In this document: positions 49,501 through 60,557 of the stretch, in pieces | How positions within the stretch are numbered: the first letter of the stretch is position 1 | Layout of the letters: the number at the start of each line of letters is the position of its first letter | Program-made: the position numbers and the translations under genes | Assembly (NCBI RefSeq): GCF_954871325.1 | Contig: NC_088779.1 | Location: forward strand, 18,974,846 to 19,038,845 | Length of the DNA: 64,000 nucleotides | Direction of reading: 5' to 3' | Source: Gordionus sp. m RMFG-2023 | Lineage: Eukaryota; Nematomorpha; Gordioida; Chordodea; Parachordodidae | The notes under the pieces: generated by a model | Databases searched by the model: none | What the model was told of the DNA's origin: nothing | Seen by the model: only the letters and a program-made list of their open reading frames with translations

Positions 49501-49868
49501 TCTAGACCCTTTCCAAAATAATTTTATTCTCTATTATAATGTTATATTGTAAATTAAATAGTTATAATATTTTATAACAATCAAATAATTATCATTTTAT
49601 TTTAAAGATTCGCTAAAGCACTAATTTTTCAAATATAACATCATTTTAGTCTCCTGTTTGGTCTATTAATTAAATTTGCAAATGGAAATAAGGGAGCGGA
49701 GGGAAGTAAACATGTATTGTAACGAATACATATTTATTCGATTATTGGATATTTATGCTGTGATTTCAAATGATGGATTGTGAAGATATAGGATTATTTC
49801 TATTTCTCTTTGTAGATAACAACTGTGTAATTTATAGTGCAATATGTAGTATCTTTATATGTGCAATT

Positions 49869-50048
49869 AGTGTTGTTAAATGACTCGATTTTTTAAAACG
49901 GCTAACCCAAATATTACACAAACCTGGAGATTTTGCTCTAATTGGCAGAAAGGTTTGAACATCTATTTACGAAATCTCGAGACTTGCATAATATGTTTGG
50001 CTAAAATATTAAGTTAGCCGTTTTTGAAATCGAACCCTTTAACAAACT
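49869..50048. mobile_element. 180-bp hAT-type MITE with perfect 8-bp TSD
   Basis: The inverted ends are AGTGTTGTTAAATGACTCGA and AGTTTGTTAAAGGGTTCGA, and the match continues through AAAACGGCTAAC for about 45 bp. The target duplication GTGCAATT is perfect (49861-49868 and 50049-50056). Diverged copies lie near 22290-22460 and 26010-26150. Non-coding. Confidence 0.9.
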
Positions 50049-50682
50049 GTGCAATTAATAGAATTTTATATGTGAAATATATTATTTTATATGCGCAATG
50101 AGTATGATTTTAAATGTGCATTTCTTAAGATATAATATATTTATCGCAAAAATGTAATAGCTGCAATATAGTGTTTAATCCATCGTTTCTAGTGTTTGCA
50201 ACGGTCCGGTCCCTTTTTCTAAAATGAGACCGGACCGTTAAGTCAAGTGAGACCGGACCGTGTGACCATCGGACCAGTCCGTTCGGTCCGGTCCCATCTA
50301 AAAAATTTTTTTTATTAAGCTACAAAAGTTTTATTCTGCATTAGATTTATTAAATGAAAAGTGTTAAATTACCAATATTTTAATAATATCATCAAATTAT
50401 TTTTGATATATTATACCAATACAAATGCCTAATATTTCAAAAGAATATTAAAATACAAATTTATTGAATATAATTTAAATCAATTTGATTCACATATTTA
50501 ATTAGTTTTTTTTGATATATATAATGTGATAGATATTTGGTTATAAAATATAAATAAATATTTTCGTTATCTTCTAAAAAATTAAAAATTATTCTATTTT
50601 TTAGCCATGATTCAAGTGTCATTATTGATTGAACGGATTCATTCTATTTCATCTTTTTTTTTATTTTATCATTAGCTAGAAA

Positions 50683-52175
50683 CAGGGCTTCGAACCTAAC
50701 CGAACCGCCAAACCGGAATGAACCGTTATGATTTTCTGAACCGTAACCTTAACCGAACCGTTATAAAGAAAATATAAAAAGAGCGAACCGAACCGTTATA
50801 AATATTTTGAACCGGTTCAAAACGGTTTTAAAAAATAATTAATTTTAAATTATTAACCTAAATTTGAAATTTTAATTTTCCGGGGAATTTTTTAAATTGG
50901 TGATTTCTTTTCAAATTAAATATTTTTATATTATCAACTAAGATATCTTAAAATCACACATAATTATTCTTGGCTAAATTAACAAGTTTATATATAAGTT
51001 ATTAATAAGCTTATACTTGCTAATAATTTAGGAAAAAATTAAATAAATCTACTATTAATAACTAACATCTAATAGAAATCAAGTACTTTTTACATTCATT
51101 TTTATATTATATGGTTTTTATCTCATTATAAAAGCTTGGATCATAGAATTTAAATGACAATAAATAAAATGGTCAGCAATATTTTAATGATATGATAATT
51201 TTTTATTTATAATCATATTGTTTTTTTAAATCAGAATTCTAATATTCATTTAAGTCATTATAAATTATTTATTATTAAAATAAAATTTTTAACATTTGAA
51301 GAAAGAGAGATCGCCAGAAAACATCTTTGTAAAGCTTGGAACTTGATACAAAGTCTAAATAATCAGAATATTGAAATTCTAAATACTATGTCTACGTGTT
51401 CGCATTCGAAAGATAATTTAGATGATGATTTTGAAGATAAAGTCGCGTAAAAGTCTTAATAAGAATAATTCTCAGGGCATAGAAAATTATAATAAATGTA
51501 TAGAAATAGAATATATAATTCGGTCATTTGATAATATAGAGAGATTAGAAAAAGATACTAATCTTTTGAATTATTGGGAAAATGTAAAGAAAAGTATGCC
51601 AGAACTTTATAAGTTAGCTATAAATGTGCTAGCAGTTCCAGCTATGCAGGTATCCGTAGAAAGAGCATTTTCTAGCCTTAAGTTTATACTCTCTGCGCAG
51701 AGAACTAAATTAAATCCTGAAATAGAAAATATTTTAGTCATCCGTTCTAATTCTCTTTTTAAACATAAATAGTATACCTTTTATTATATTTATGTGTTAT
51801 TTTATTCATCATTGTATTTACGCATGTTTGTTTTTATCTTATTTATTTATGAAATAAAAAAAATTAATTTGTCAAATTTATATTTACTAAGTTAAATAAA
51901 AATATCTATTAGATTATCATGGTTAAATTAAATAAGAAATTATAAATTGAAAAGATTTTTCTCTAAAATTAATATATACATGGTTAATGATTAATTTTTT
52001 TTAAAATCAAATTTATAAAAACCGGAACAAACCTAAATGAACCGTTATAAATTATAAACCGAACCGAACCGATATGATTTTTTTTTAAAAACCGAAATGG
52101 AACAAAACCTTTATAAAATTTTAAACTAAAAACCGGAACAAACCGAACCGTTATGCTTAAAGGTTCGAAACCCTG
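50683..52175 (+). mobile_element. Inner hAT with AACCGAACCG repeats, perfect 8-bp TSD
   Basis: 1493 bp with ends CAGGGCTTCGAACCT and (inverted) CAGGGTTTCGAACCTT. It is flanked by GCTAGAAA exactly on both sides (50675-50682 and 52176-52183). AACCGAACCGTTAT-type repeats fill the first 150 and last 170 bp. A plus-strand open frame at 51422-51772 (116 codons) contains NYWENVKKSMPELYKLAINV, then VPAMQVSVERAFSSLKF, and ends before a stop: an intact-looking hAT dimerisation domain. The rest of the transposase is missing, so it is an internally deleted copy. It lies inside the older element at 50190. Confidence 0.95.
51422..51772 (+). pseudogene. hAT transposase C-terminal fragment (inner element)
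   Basis: It covers the dimerisation domain: tryptophan-containing start (NYWENV), LA.NVLAVPA, the SVERAFSS motif, and RTKLNPEIENILVIRSN at the end. The first 30 codons or so are charged and not clearly homologous. No catalytic DDE residues or zinc finger are within the frame. Confidence 0.88.
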
Positions 52176-52404
52176 GCTAGAAAAGATGTTCACATGCTAC
52201 AGATGTAGCCTGCTGTAGTCCATTGCTATTTTGGCTAGAATTGGAAATCGATATTGATTCCCTTCCCACCAATCTAATATGTTGGAATTAATCGGATATA
52301 AAATATCAGATAAATAGCTTTGGATTTCATTTATATCATCTTTCTCTGCTGATGTTAAGTTCCCATGAGCCGATCCCTGGTTATTCTCTTCTTTTTTTGA
52401 ATAT

Positions 52405-52520
52405 AAACCAATATTAATACAAGTAATAGAAAATATTATTTAAACCAATAGCAATATTTTAAACCTAATACCAATAATATTTCGTTAATCTTGGGTTTTA
52501 ATATTGGTTCCCAGCCTTAA
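52405..52520. mobile_element. Small ACCAATATT-repeat insert in outer hAT
   Basis: About 115 bp with repeated ACCAATA in both orientations, ending TATTGGTTCCCAGCC. It falls between the BED-finger piece and the dimerisation block of the outer hAT. The repeats match those at 12410-12580. Confidence 0.4.
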
Positions 52521-53584
52521 TCGTAACTATAAGTATGTTTAATTAATTAAGTTTTTATTCATATATTTATTGATCTCCATATATATGACTAATTTACTTG
52601 TGCTTGAAGAATTGGAAAATATTTGTAGACATATTTTACATGTTTTCCCAACATTATCTTTTTAAAAATATTTTTATAATTCTTTAACATTATGTAAAGA
52701 ATTTGATGGATTTTTTTCATTTACATCATTAGTCATTATTTCACCCTCTGAAGAGTGTGGTGGTTCAATATTATTATCAACTTCTATGATTCAATTTCCA
52801 TTTCTAAAAATAAAATTATAATACTACCTTCCCTACTAAATTAAATTACTTGACGACGAATGAATTGAATTGAATGAAACGGAAGAATATAAAAAGTAAA
52901 AGATGAATGAGATATTATAAAGTGTTAGGCATTAAATAATCATGTTTTATGTGTTCATGTACATGCACATTAACTAAAAAGCAATTCGTAGTATAGTAAA
53001 CTTTTATCTTCTTGGTCTTCGGTCGGACCGGACCGTCCCGCGGGACTCAAGAGTCTGATGAGACCGCCTTGGACCGGACCTGACTGACAGTCCGACAAGA
53101 CCATTGCAAACACTAATCGTTTCAGACATATTTTTGTCCAAAAATGTAGGAAATAATGAAAACCATGCATATTAGGAATAAGCCATAAAAGAGGACTCGA
53201 CCGAAGGCTGGGTAAAAGCGAAATTCGCAGCATAGAACATTTCATCGAAATAACAGAAATTTTTAGATCACCATTTACCAACCAAAAATATAGGTATATT
53301 TCAGATTTACATCTATAAATATAGGGCAAATTTATGATTCATCTTTCACCAAATAAATAGGAAATTTCTGACTCTGGCCACTTTGATGGGCTGTCTGCTT
53401 TTTTAAAATGTTATTGCAAAAAAATATTAAAGGTTGTGATGGTGAAGTTGTATGAGACTGATTTTCGAAGTTTCTTAGATATTGTAAAAGGAATGGTTTA
53501 AATTCATCAAGTCCGCTTGCATTCTTTTTATTGAATGAAATGATTATATTCGTCATTTCTTTACTTGATATATTTCAGAACCTA

Positions 53585-53935
53585 GATCAATGCCCGTTCC
53601 ATGTTGGCGGGTTTTAACCCATAACACCCTCCTGCTTGTTGTTTCAAGAAATACCCTCTCGCCCATCCGCTCATAGTTTTTTTTTAATTTACGCGCCCGC
53701 TCAATTATTGAAAAATTTTGTTTCACCTGCCTAATGTCTAAAAATTATTTTATGGTTGGGTTGGCTCTTTATTTATTTTATTTTCATCTATTTTTACTTA
53801 ATCTTATAAAATTATTATGTAATAAATAGGCTTATTTAGTCAGAAAAATATTTTAAAACCCGCTCAATGTTAATTTTTTAACCCGCCTATAGTATGAGAG
53901 AACTTTAACCCCGCCAGCTATGACATACTGCCCAA
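53585..53935. mobile_element. MITE with GGCGGG ends
   Basis: The left end has CATGTTGGCGGGTTTTAACCC. The right end, inverted, has CATAGCTGGCGGGGTTAAAG. ACCCGC-type repeats recur subterminally on both sides (53690 and 53875). About 350 bp, non-coding. It looks like a non-autonomous hAT, but no target duplication was confirmed. Confidence 0.55.
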
Positions 53936-54009
53936 AATCAGGACTAAAAATAAATTTCAAATAATTTTTGAAACTAATTTATCACATTAAAGACATCAAT
54001 TTATTTAAT

Positions 54010-54400
54010 ATTTATCCGAGACCTGCACCCCTCCCAAATCCTGTCTTAAATACACGGGTTGGACTATAAAAAATTTTAAAAATAAAACTGAGCCGGATCT
54101 AAAAAAAATCTTTTTTTTATAAATCCGGGCCGGGCCGAATATTTTAAATCGCAATTATTATATATATAATAAATAAATGAAATAAAATAATATATATTTA
54201 AAAATTGTTGAATATATCACATTCATTCACTTCTCATATTTCTTCCATTTATCGAAAATTTTTATACACCCTAAAAAATCCAGGCCTTGCCGAAATTTTT
54301 TTTAAAGATCCGGACCGGGCCTAAATTTTTTTATAATCCGGGCCATGATGAAATTTTTTTTACAAATCCGGGCCGTGCTATTGGTACCTTTGTAGGTATC
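54010..54400. repeat. GGGCCGGG-unit MITE copy
   Basis: The motif CCGGGCC followed by GAAATTTTTTT recurs five times or so (near 54128, 54285, 54315, 54345, 54372) at spacings of about 30-45 bp in the right half. It belongs to the GC-rich class seen at 8507. The left part has CACGGGTTGGAC and GAGCCGGATC. Confidence 0.5.
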
Positions 54401-54479
54401 GGATATTTATAATATATTTTTATGGTATTTCAAACTATTCAAAAATATTATTTTTATTTAATCAAAAAACCATATGCAT

Positions 54480-54915
54480 TAAAAGGTGATATTCAATTAT
54501 TATTTATTTTAGTAAAATAATTTATTTTATTTATATTTAATGTAAATATTTTATTATTATCAACAAATAAACATGATATGATTTAATATTTTTTATTTAT
54601 ATTATTATATTTTCAAATGAAATTAAATTTATTTATTTGATGTTATTTTAATAAAAAAAATAATATGCAGCTATATTGTAAAATTGTAATATTCTTTTTA
54701 ATATAATTTATTAGTGATTTTCACAATCTTCTTTATAAATACATCTTTTATTAAGGAATTATATTGTAAATTTTATTAGATAAATAAACAATCTTTTAGG
54801 TGAAATCTTTTATAATTTTTTTATAATTTTTTTTAATTATCTTTTTTATTAAATGAGGTGGATTTTATGAAACTTTTTTGATGATTTTATATGATCATTT
54901 TAAGGATAATATTTT
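54480..54915. repeat. AT-rich leader of satellite element, copy 1
   Basis: It shares long stretches with 58590-59040 and 61130-61425, such as TAATATGCAGCTATATTGTA, a GTGATTTTCACAATCTTC block, and AACAATCTTTTAGGTGAAAT. In all three places it runs directly into the 119-bp tandem units, so leader and array form one repeated structure. Confidence 0.8.
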
Positions 54916-54917
54916 AA

Positions 54918-56395
54918 TGTGACAATTGTCATAATCGTTATTTTATAAGTTTTTTGAATTTTTTTGAAGAAAATAGGTTAAAATAAGTATTGATAACATG
55001 TGTAAATATAAATTTAGTGAAGATGTACCAAAGAAAAGTGACAATTGTCATAATCGTTATTTTTAAAGTTTTTTGAATTTTTTTGACGACAATATGTTAA
55101 AATAAGTATTAATAACATGTTTAAATAAAAATTTAGTGAAGATGTACCATAGAAAATTGACAATTGTCATAATCGTTATTTTTAAAGTTTTTTGAATTTT
55201 TTTGAAGAAAATATGTTAAAATAAGTATTAAAAACATGTTTAAATAAAAATTTAGTGAAGATGTACCATAAAAAAGTGACAATTGTCATAATCGTTATTT
55301 TATACGTTTTTTGAATTTTTTTGAAGAAAATAGGTTAAAATAAGTATTAATAACATGTGTAAATATAAATTTAGTGAAGATGTACCAATGAAAAGTGACA
55401 TTTGTCATAATCGTTATTTTATAAGTTTTTTGAATTTTTTGAAGAAAATATGTTAAAATAAGTATTAAAAACATGTTTAAATAAAAATTTAGTGAAGATG
55501 TACCATAAAAAAGTGACAATTGTCATAATCGTTATTTTATACGTTTTTTGAATTTTTTGAAGAAAATAGGTTAAAATAAGTATTAATAACATGTGTAAAT
55601 ATAAATTTAGTGAAGATGTACCAAGGAAAAGTGACATTTGTCATAATCGTTATTTTTAAAGTTTTTTGAATTTTTTTGAAGAAAATATGTTAAAATAAGT
55701 AGTAAAAACATGTTTAAATAAAAACTTAGTGAAGATGTACCATAGAAAAGTGACAATTATCATAATCGTTATATAAGTTTTTGGAATTTTTTTGAAGAAA
55801 ATATGTTAAAATAAGTATTAAAAACATGTTTAAATAAAAATTTAGTGAAGATGTACCATAGAAAAGTGACAATTGTCATAATCGTTATTTTATAAGTTTT
55901 TTTAATTTTTTTGAAGAAAATAAGTTAAAATAAGTATTGATAACATGTTTAAATAAAATTTAGTGAAGATGTACCATAGAAAATTGACATTGTCATAATG
56001 GTTATGATTAAAGTTTTTTGAATTTTTTTGACGAAAATATGTTAAAATAAGTATTAATAACATGTGTAAATATAAATTTAGTGAAGATGTACCAATGAAA
56101 AGTGACAATTGTCATAATCGTTATTCTTAAAGTTTTTTGAATTTTTTTGACGAAAATATTTTAAAATATGTATATATAACATGTTTAAATAAAAATTTAA
56201 TGAAGATGTACTCTAGATAAGCGACAATTGTCATAATCATTAATTTTCAAGTTTTTTGATTTTTGTTGACGAAAATATGTTAAAATGAGTAATAATAACA
56301 TGTTTAAATAAAAATTTAGTGAAGATGTACTATAGAAAAGTGACAATTGTCATAATCGTTATTTTTAAAATTTCTTTGATGTAAATGGGTAAAAA
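54918..56395 (+). repeat. Tandem array, about 13 units of about 119 bp
   Basis: The unit contains the perfect palindrome GACAATTGTC, then ATAATCGTTAT, a TTTTTTGAATTTTTTTGA block, ATGTTAAAATAAGTATT, AACATGT and TTTAGTGAAGATGTACCAT. About 13 units run head to tail with roughly 90% identity; some have GACATTTGTC or small deletions. Minus-strand frames of 68-74 codons across the array are by-products of the repeat period. Confidence 0.95.
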
Positions 56396-56650
56396 TATAG
56401 ATTGTAAAATTAAAATTGCCTGAGTATATGCCATAGAAAAACATATGGTAATAATAGATTCTTCCCCAAAAACAGGAGCAAATTGGCATTTTATTACATT
56501 TGTTTATCGGGTCAGAAATTAATATGCAAAATTTATATCATAATATCTAATCCTAAGTTAGAAATTATTATTTTTTTACCAATTTTCACCAGACAATCTT
56601 GTTTAAAATTTGGATAAACTTTTTTTTCTATTTTAAAATCAATATCGATG
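56396..56650. other. Spacer between inverted satellite arrays
   Basis: About 255 bp without the tandem unit. It includes CCCCAAAAACAGGAGCAAAT and a GGGTCAGAAATT block. No coding. Confidence 0.7.
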
Positions 56651-57740
56651 CAAGTTAACTATTTTCGAAAAAAATCAAAAAACTTTAAAAATAACGATTA
56701 TGACAATTGTCGCTTATCTAGAGTACATCTTCACTAAATTTTTATTTAAACATGTTATCAATACTTATTTTAAAATATCTTTGTCAATAAAATTCAAAAA
56801 ACTTTAAAAATAACGATTATGACAATTGTCACTTTTCATTGGTACATCTTCACTAAATTTATATTTACACATGTTATTAATACTTATTTTAACATATTTT
56901 CGTCAAAAAAATTCAAAAAAAAAATAATGATTATGACAATTGTCACTTTTCTATGGCACATCTTCACTAAATTTTAATTTAAACATGTTTTTAATATTTA
57001 TTTTAACATATTTTCTTCAAAAAAATTCAAAAAACTTTAAAAATAACAATTATGACAAATGTCACTTTTCATTGGTACTTCTTCACTAAATTTATATTTA
57101 CACATGTTATTAATACTTATTTTAACATATTTTCTTCAAAATTCAAAAAACTTTAAAATTAACGATTATGACAAATGTCACTTTTCATTGGTACATCTTC
57201 ACTAAATTTATATTTACACATGTTATTAATACTTATTTTAACATATTTTCGTCAAAAAAATTCAAAAAACTTTAAAAATAGCGATTATGACAATTGTCAG
57301 TTTTCTATGGTACATCTTCACTAAATTTATATTTACACATGTTATTAATACTTATTTTAACATATTTTCGTCAAAAAAATTCAAAAAACTTTAAAAATAA
57401 CGATTATGACAATTGTCACTTTTCTATGGTGCATCTTCACTAAATTTATATTTACACATGTTATTGATACTTATTTTAACATATTTTCGTCAAAAAAATT
57501 CAAAAAACTTTAAAAATAGCGATTATGACAATTGCCACTTTTCATTGGTACATCTTCACTAAATTTATATTTACACATGTTATTAATACTTATTTTAACA
57601 TATTTTCGTCAAAAAAATTCAAAAAACTTTAAAAATAACGATTATGACAATTGTCACTTTTCTATGGTACATCTTCACTAAATTTATATTTACACATGTT
57701 ATTAATACTTATTTTAACAAATTTTCGTCAAAAAAATATT
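56650..57740 (-). repeat. Inverted tandem array, about 9 units
   Basis: The same 119-bp unit in reverse complement, about nine copies, facing the array at 54918-56395. The pair can fold back on itself over more than 1 kb, with the spacer as loop. Confidence 0.95.
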
Positions 57741-57744
57741 CTAA

Positions 57745-57945
57745 TACTAAGCATCGATGCAGAATTTTGACTAATTTTTAGCAGATTTATATAGGCTTAG
57801 CCGATTTTTAGGCTTAATCTAATTAGGCTTAGCCGATTTTTAGTTTTAGCCGATTTTTAGGCTTACCTAATTAGGCTTAGCCGATTTTTAGGCTTAGCCT
57901 TATTAGGCTTAGGCGTAGTTTTTAGCCGATTACGCAACACTAGTG
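57745..57945. repeat. AGGCTTAGCCGATTTTT repeat cluster
   Basis: Short units AGGCTTAGCCGATTTTT recur about five times with ATTAGGCTTAGCC variants. The cluster ends GATTACGCAACACTAG, which looks like a hAT terminus (inverted: CTAGTGTTGCG). No partner end was found. Confidence 0.6.
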
Positions 57946-58244
57946 GCTACCCATGCAAATTGAAATATAATTATGGTTTTGATAAAGTTTTTTTTGGTAT
58001 TTATATAGCATCAAAGTTGCTTTCAATAATATATTATTGTCTAATATTCATAATTTTTTTAATATTATGATCTCAATTTTATTCCAATTAGAAAAAATTT
58101 ATTATGAATTTTAAAAAACAAATGATAAATTATATCAATTTGTCCTTATTTATTGGAATTAAATTGAATATCCTTTCTATTATTCCTTACTTGATGGTGA
58201 ATTATGAGAATATAAGATATAACATTGTAGATTCAGCCGATGGT

Positions 58245-58580
58245 ACTTCTAGTGTTGTTAAAAAGCCGAATTTTATCGGCTACAACCTCGAGATAGGTGC
58301 CGAAAATTTTGCTTAAACCCCAAGGTCGGAGCCGAAAAATTTGGCTTAAACCTCGAGGTCGGAGCCAAAAATTTGGCTTAAACCTCAAGGTCGGAGCTAA
58401 AAACTTTGGCTTCAACCTCGAGGTCGGAGCCGAAAATTTGGCTTAAACCTCAAGGTCGGAGCTGAAAATTTTGGCTTAAACCTTGAGGTGGGAGCTGAAA
58501 ATTTTGGCTTCAACCTCGAGGTCGGAGCTGAAAATTTGGCTCAAACTCAAGCCGGCTCAGGAGTTGGCTCGAGTCTAATT
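58245..58580. repeat. Tandem GGCTTAAACCTCRAGGTCGG array
   Basis: About seven units of roughly 40 bp with the core GAGGTCGGAGCCGAAAATTT and GGCTTAAACCTC. They are preceded by CTAGTGTTGTTAAAAAGCCG, which resembles a hAT left end, and by a palindrome AGCCGAATTTTATCGGCT. The minus-strand frame 58233-58415 is a by-product. Confidence 0.8.
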
Positions 58581-58589
58581 TTGAGCCAA

Positions 58590-59745
58590 AATTTATTTTA
58601 TTTATATATTTTAAAAGAATATAATAAAAATCTGAAATTCGTGTTATTTTAGTAAAATAACTTTTTTTTATAATATTTTATTATCAACAAAAAAACATAT
58701 GATTTGATTTAATATTTTTTATTTATATGAAATGAAATGAAATTTATATTATATTATTAAAAAAATGATATGATGATTTTTTAATAAAAAAAATAATTAC
58801 AATAACATTAAGTGATTTTCAAAATATTTATGAAAATAAATTTTGATTGAATTTTAAATCTCTTGAATTTTATTATAAATAAAATCTTTTAGGTGAAATC
58901 TTTTATTTATTTTTATCATTTTTATAAAATTATCTAATTTTTTAGGCTGATAAATGAGGTAGTTTTTTAAAATAATTTAAATATTTATATTAAACTTTTT
59001 TATGTTATTTTACGATCGTTCTAAGGTTAATATTTTAATGTGATAGATGTCATGTTCATTTAACATTTTTGAATTTTTTTGTCATAAGAGTGTAATATTA
59101 TATAAAGATGATTATAATTTAAATGAAGATGTTCTTTGGAAATATGATAATATATCGGTATTTTTAAACGTATTTAATTTTTTTGACACTAAGTGACAAA
59201 AATAAGTATTGCAAACATGTTTAATTAAAAATTTAGTGAAGATGTACCCTAGATAAGTGACAATTATTATTATCGTTATTTTTAAAATTTTTTGAATTTT
59301 TTTGACGTAAATGGGTAAAAATAAATATTTCTAACATTTTTAATTAAAACTTTAGTGAAGATGTACCCTAGATAAGTGACAATTGTTATAATAGTTATTT
59401 TTAAAATTTTTTGAATTTTTTTGACGTAAATGGGCAAAAATAAATATTGCAAACATGTTAAATTAAAATTTCATGAGGATGTACCTAATATAGGTGACAA
59501 TTATCATTATCGTTCTTTTTAAGGTTTTTTAAACTTTTTTTTGTCGTAAATGGGCAAAAATAAATATTTCTAACATGTTTAATTAAAACTTTAGTGAAGA
59601 TGTAACCTAGATAAGTGACAATTGTCATAATAGTTATTTTTAAAATTTTTTGAATTTTTTTTTAATAAATGGACAAAAATAAATATTTCTAACATATTTA
59701 ATTATAACCTCAGTGAAGTTGTATTCTAGATAAGTGACATTCCGT
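58590..59745. repeat. Satellite element copy 2: leader and diverged array
   Basis: The leader (58590-59040) matches copy 1 in blocks. The array (about 59215-59745) has about five units of about 119 bp. It differs from the first array: TTTAGTGAAGATGTACCCTA, GATAAGTGACAATT and GACGTAAATGGGTAAAAATA replace the usual segments, and many units have lost the GACAATTGTC palindrome. An older copy. Confidence 0.75.
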
Positions 59746-60550
59746 GCTTTATATATTCAGTACCGGCCCGGTATTTTTAAATTGTTGTTTTAAGTTCTAA
59801 CCACCATCTTTCAATCGTTTTAGTTGATTATCTATATTTCTCTATTAGTTTACATTTTATTGTAAAGATCACTTTATCATTTTTAAAAACTGTTATGAAT
59901 TCAAATTTGGACAATTTAACTTATATTTATTCAAATTATATTTTTATTTTAGTTACAATTTTATTTTATATTTTAACCTTTTTAATATTATAGTCTAATT
60001 TTAGTTTATAAAAAATATATAAATAGTCGATTAAAAAAGAGAAAAGTAGGTTAAATAAGATATTTTTTTACTTACTCTCACCATAATCGTCATTCTCTTC
60101 ATGGTGCTCCGTTGGCAAAAAAAACTCGCCATGACGTAAATTTTTTTTTATAAATTTTTCTTTTTTTAAAAAAAAATTTTTTTTTTCTTCGCAATGTAAA
60201 TATGAATAATAAAAAATTATAAAACAAACAAATATATTCTATATAAAGAAGGAAAAAAAAGGTAAAAATCATTTTAAAGTTATTTCCATTATGTTTTCTT
60301 TCAAACTCGTTAACATTCCCTGGGAAATCTCTGTTTATGATATACTATTTGAATTAACTTATAATTGTGATGTGCACTACTCAAGGATACTGGGTAGTGA
60401 TGACGCCTTGTTTAAATTCGTGAACCTTAAGGAAATGATCAATTGTTAACGGGAAATTTTACGTATATAAGGATTCGGAGTTTATCTAACTCCATTGTAT
60501 TTTTGTTAAAATATGATGTGTTATAATTTTTTAATATATACGAATTATTA
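59746..60550. other. AT-rich DNA, no gene seen
   Basis: A CCGGCCCGG scrap near 59763 and A/T runs near 60140-60195. A GC-richer patch at 60355-60440 gives no recognisable protein. Confidence 0.4.
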
Positions 60551-60557
60551 ATAAAAT

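Larger units (their letters stand above)
50190..53115 (-). mobile_element. Outer hAT with GGACCGGACC repeats, perfect 8-bp TSD
   Basis: The inverted ends TAGTGTTTGCAACGGTC and TAGTGTTTGCAATGGTC are flanked by the perfect duplication ATCGTTTC (50182-50189 and 53116-53123). GGTCCGGTCC-type repeats fill about 100 bp at each end. The minus-strand transposase remnant has an N-terminal acidic stretch near 52790, a BED-finger piece VGKTCKICLQIFSNSSST (about 52670-52610), and the dimerisation block DWWEGNQYRFPILAKIAMDY then ATSVACEHLF (52290-52184). There it is cut by the inner hAT. The gene continues beyond the insert near 50640-50590 with IRSINNDT and IMAKK. Stops are present, and a small ACCAATATT-repeat insert sits at 52405-52520. 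Confidence 0.93.

Noticed and set aside
55295-56108. Repeated minus-strand frames of 68-74 codons in the satellite
   Set aside because: They recur with the 119-bp period and change with unit indels; this is repeat sequence, not a gene family.
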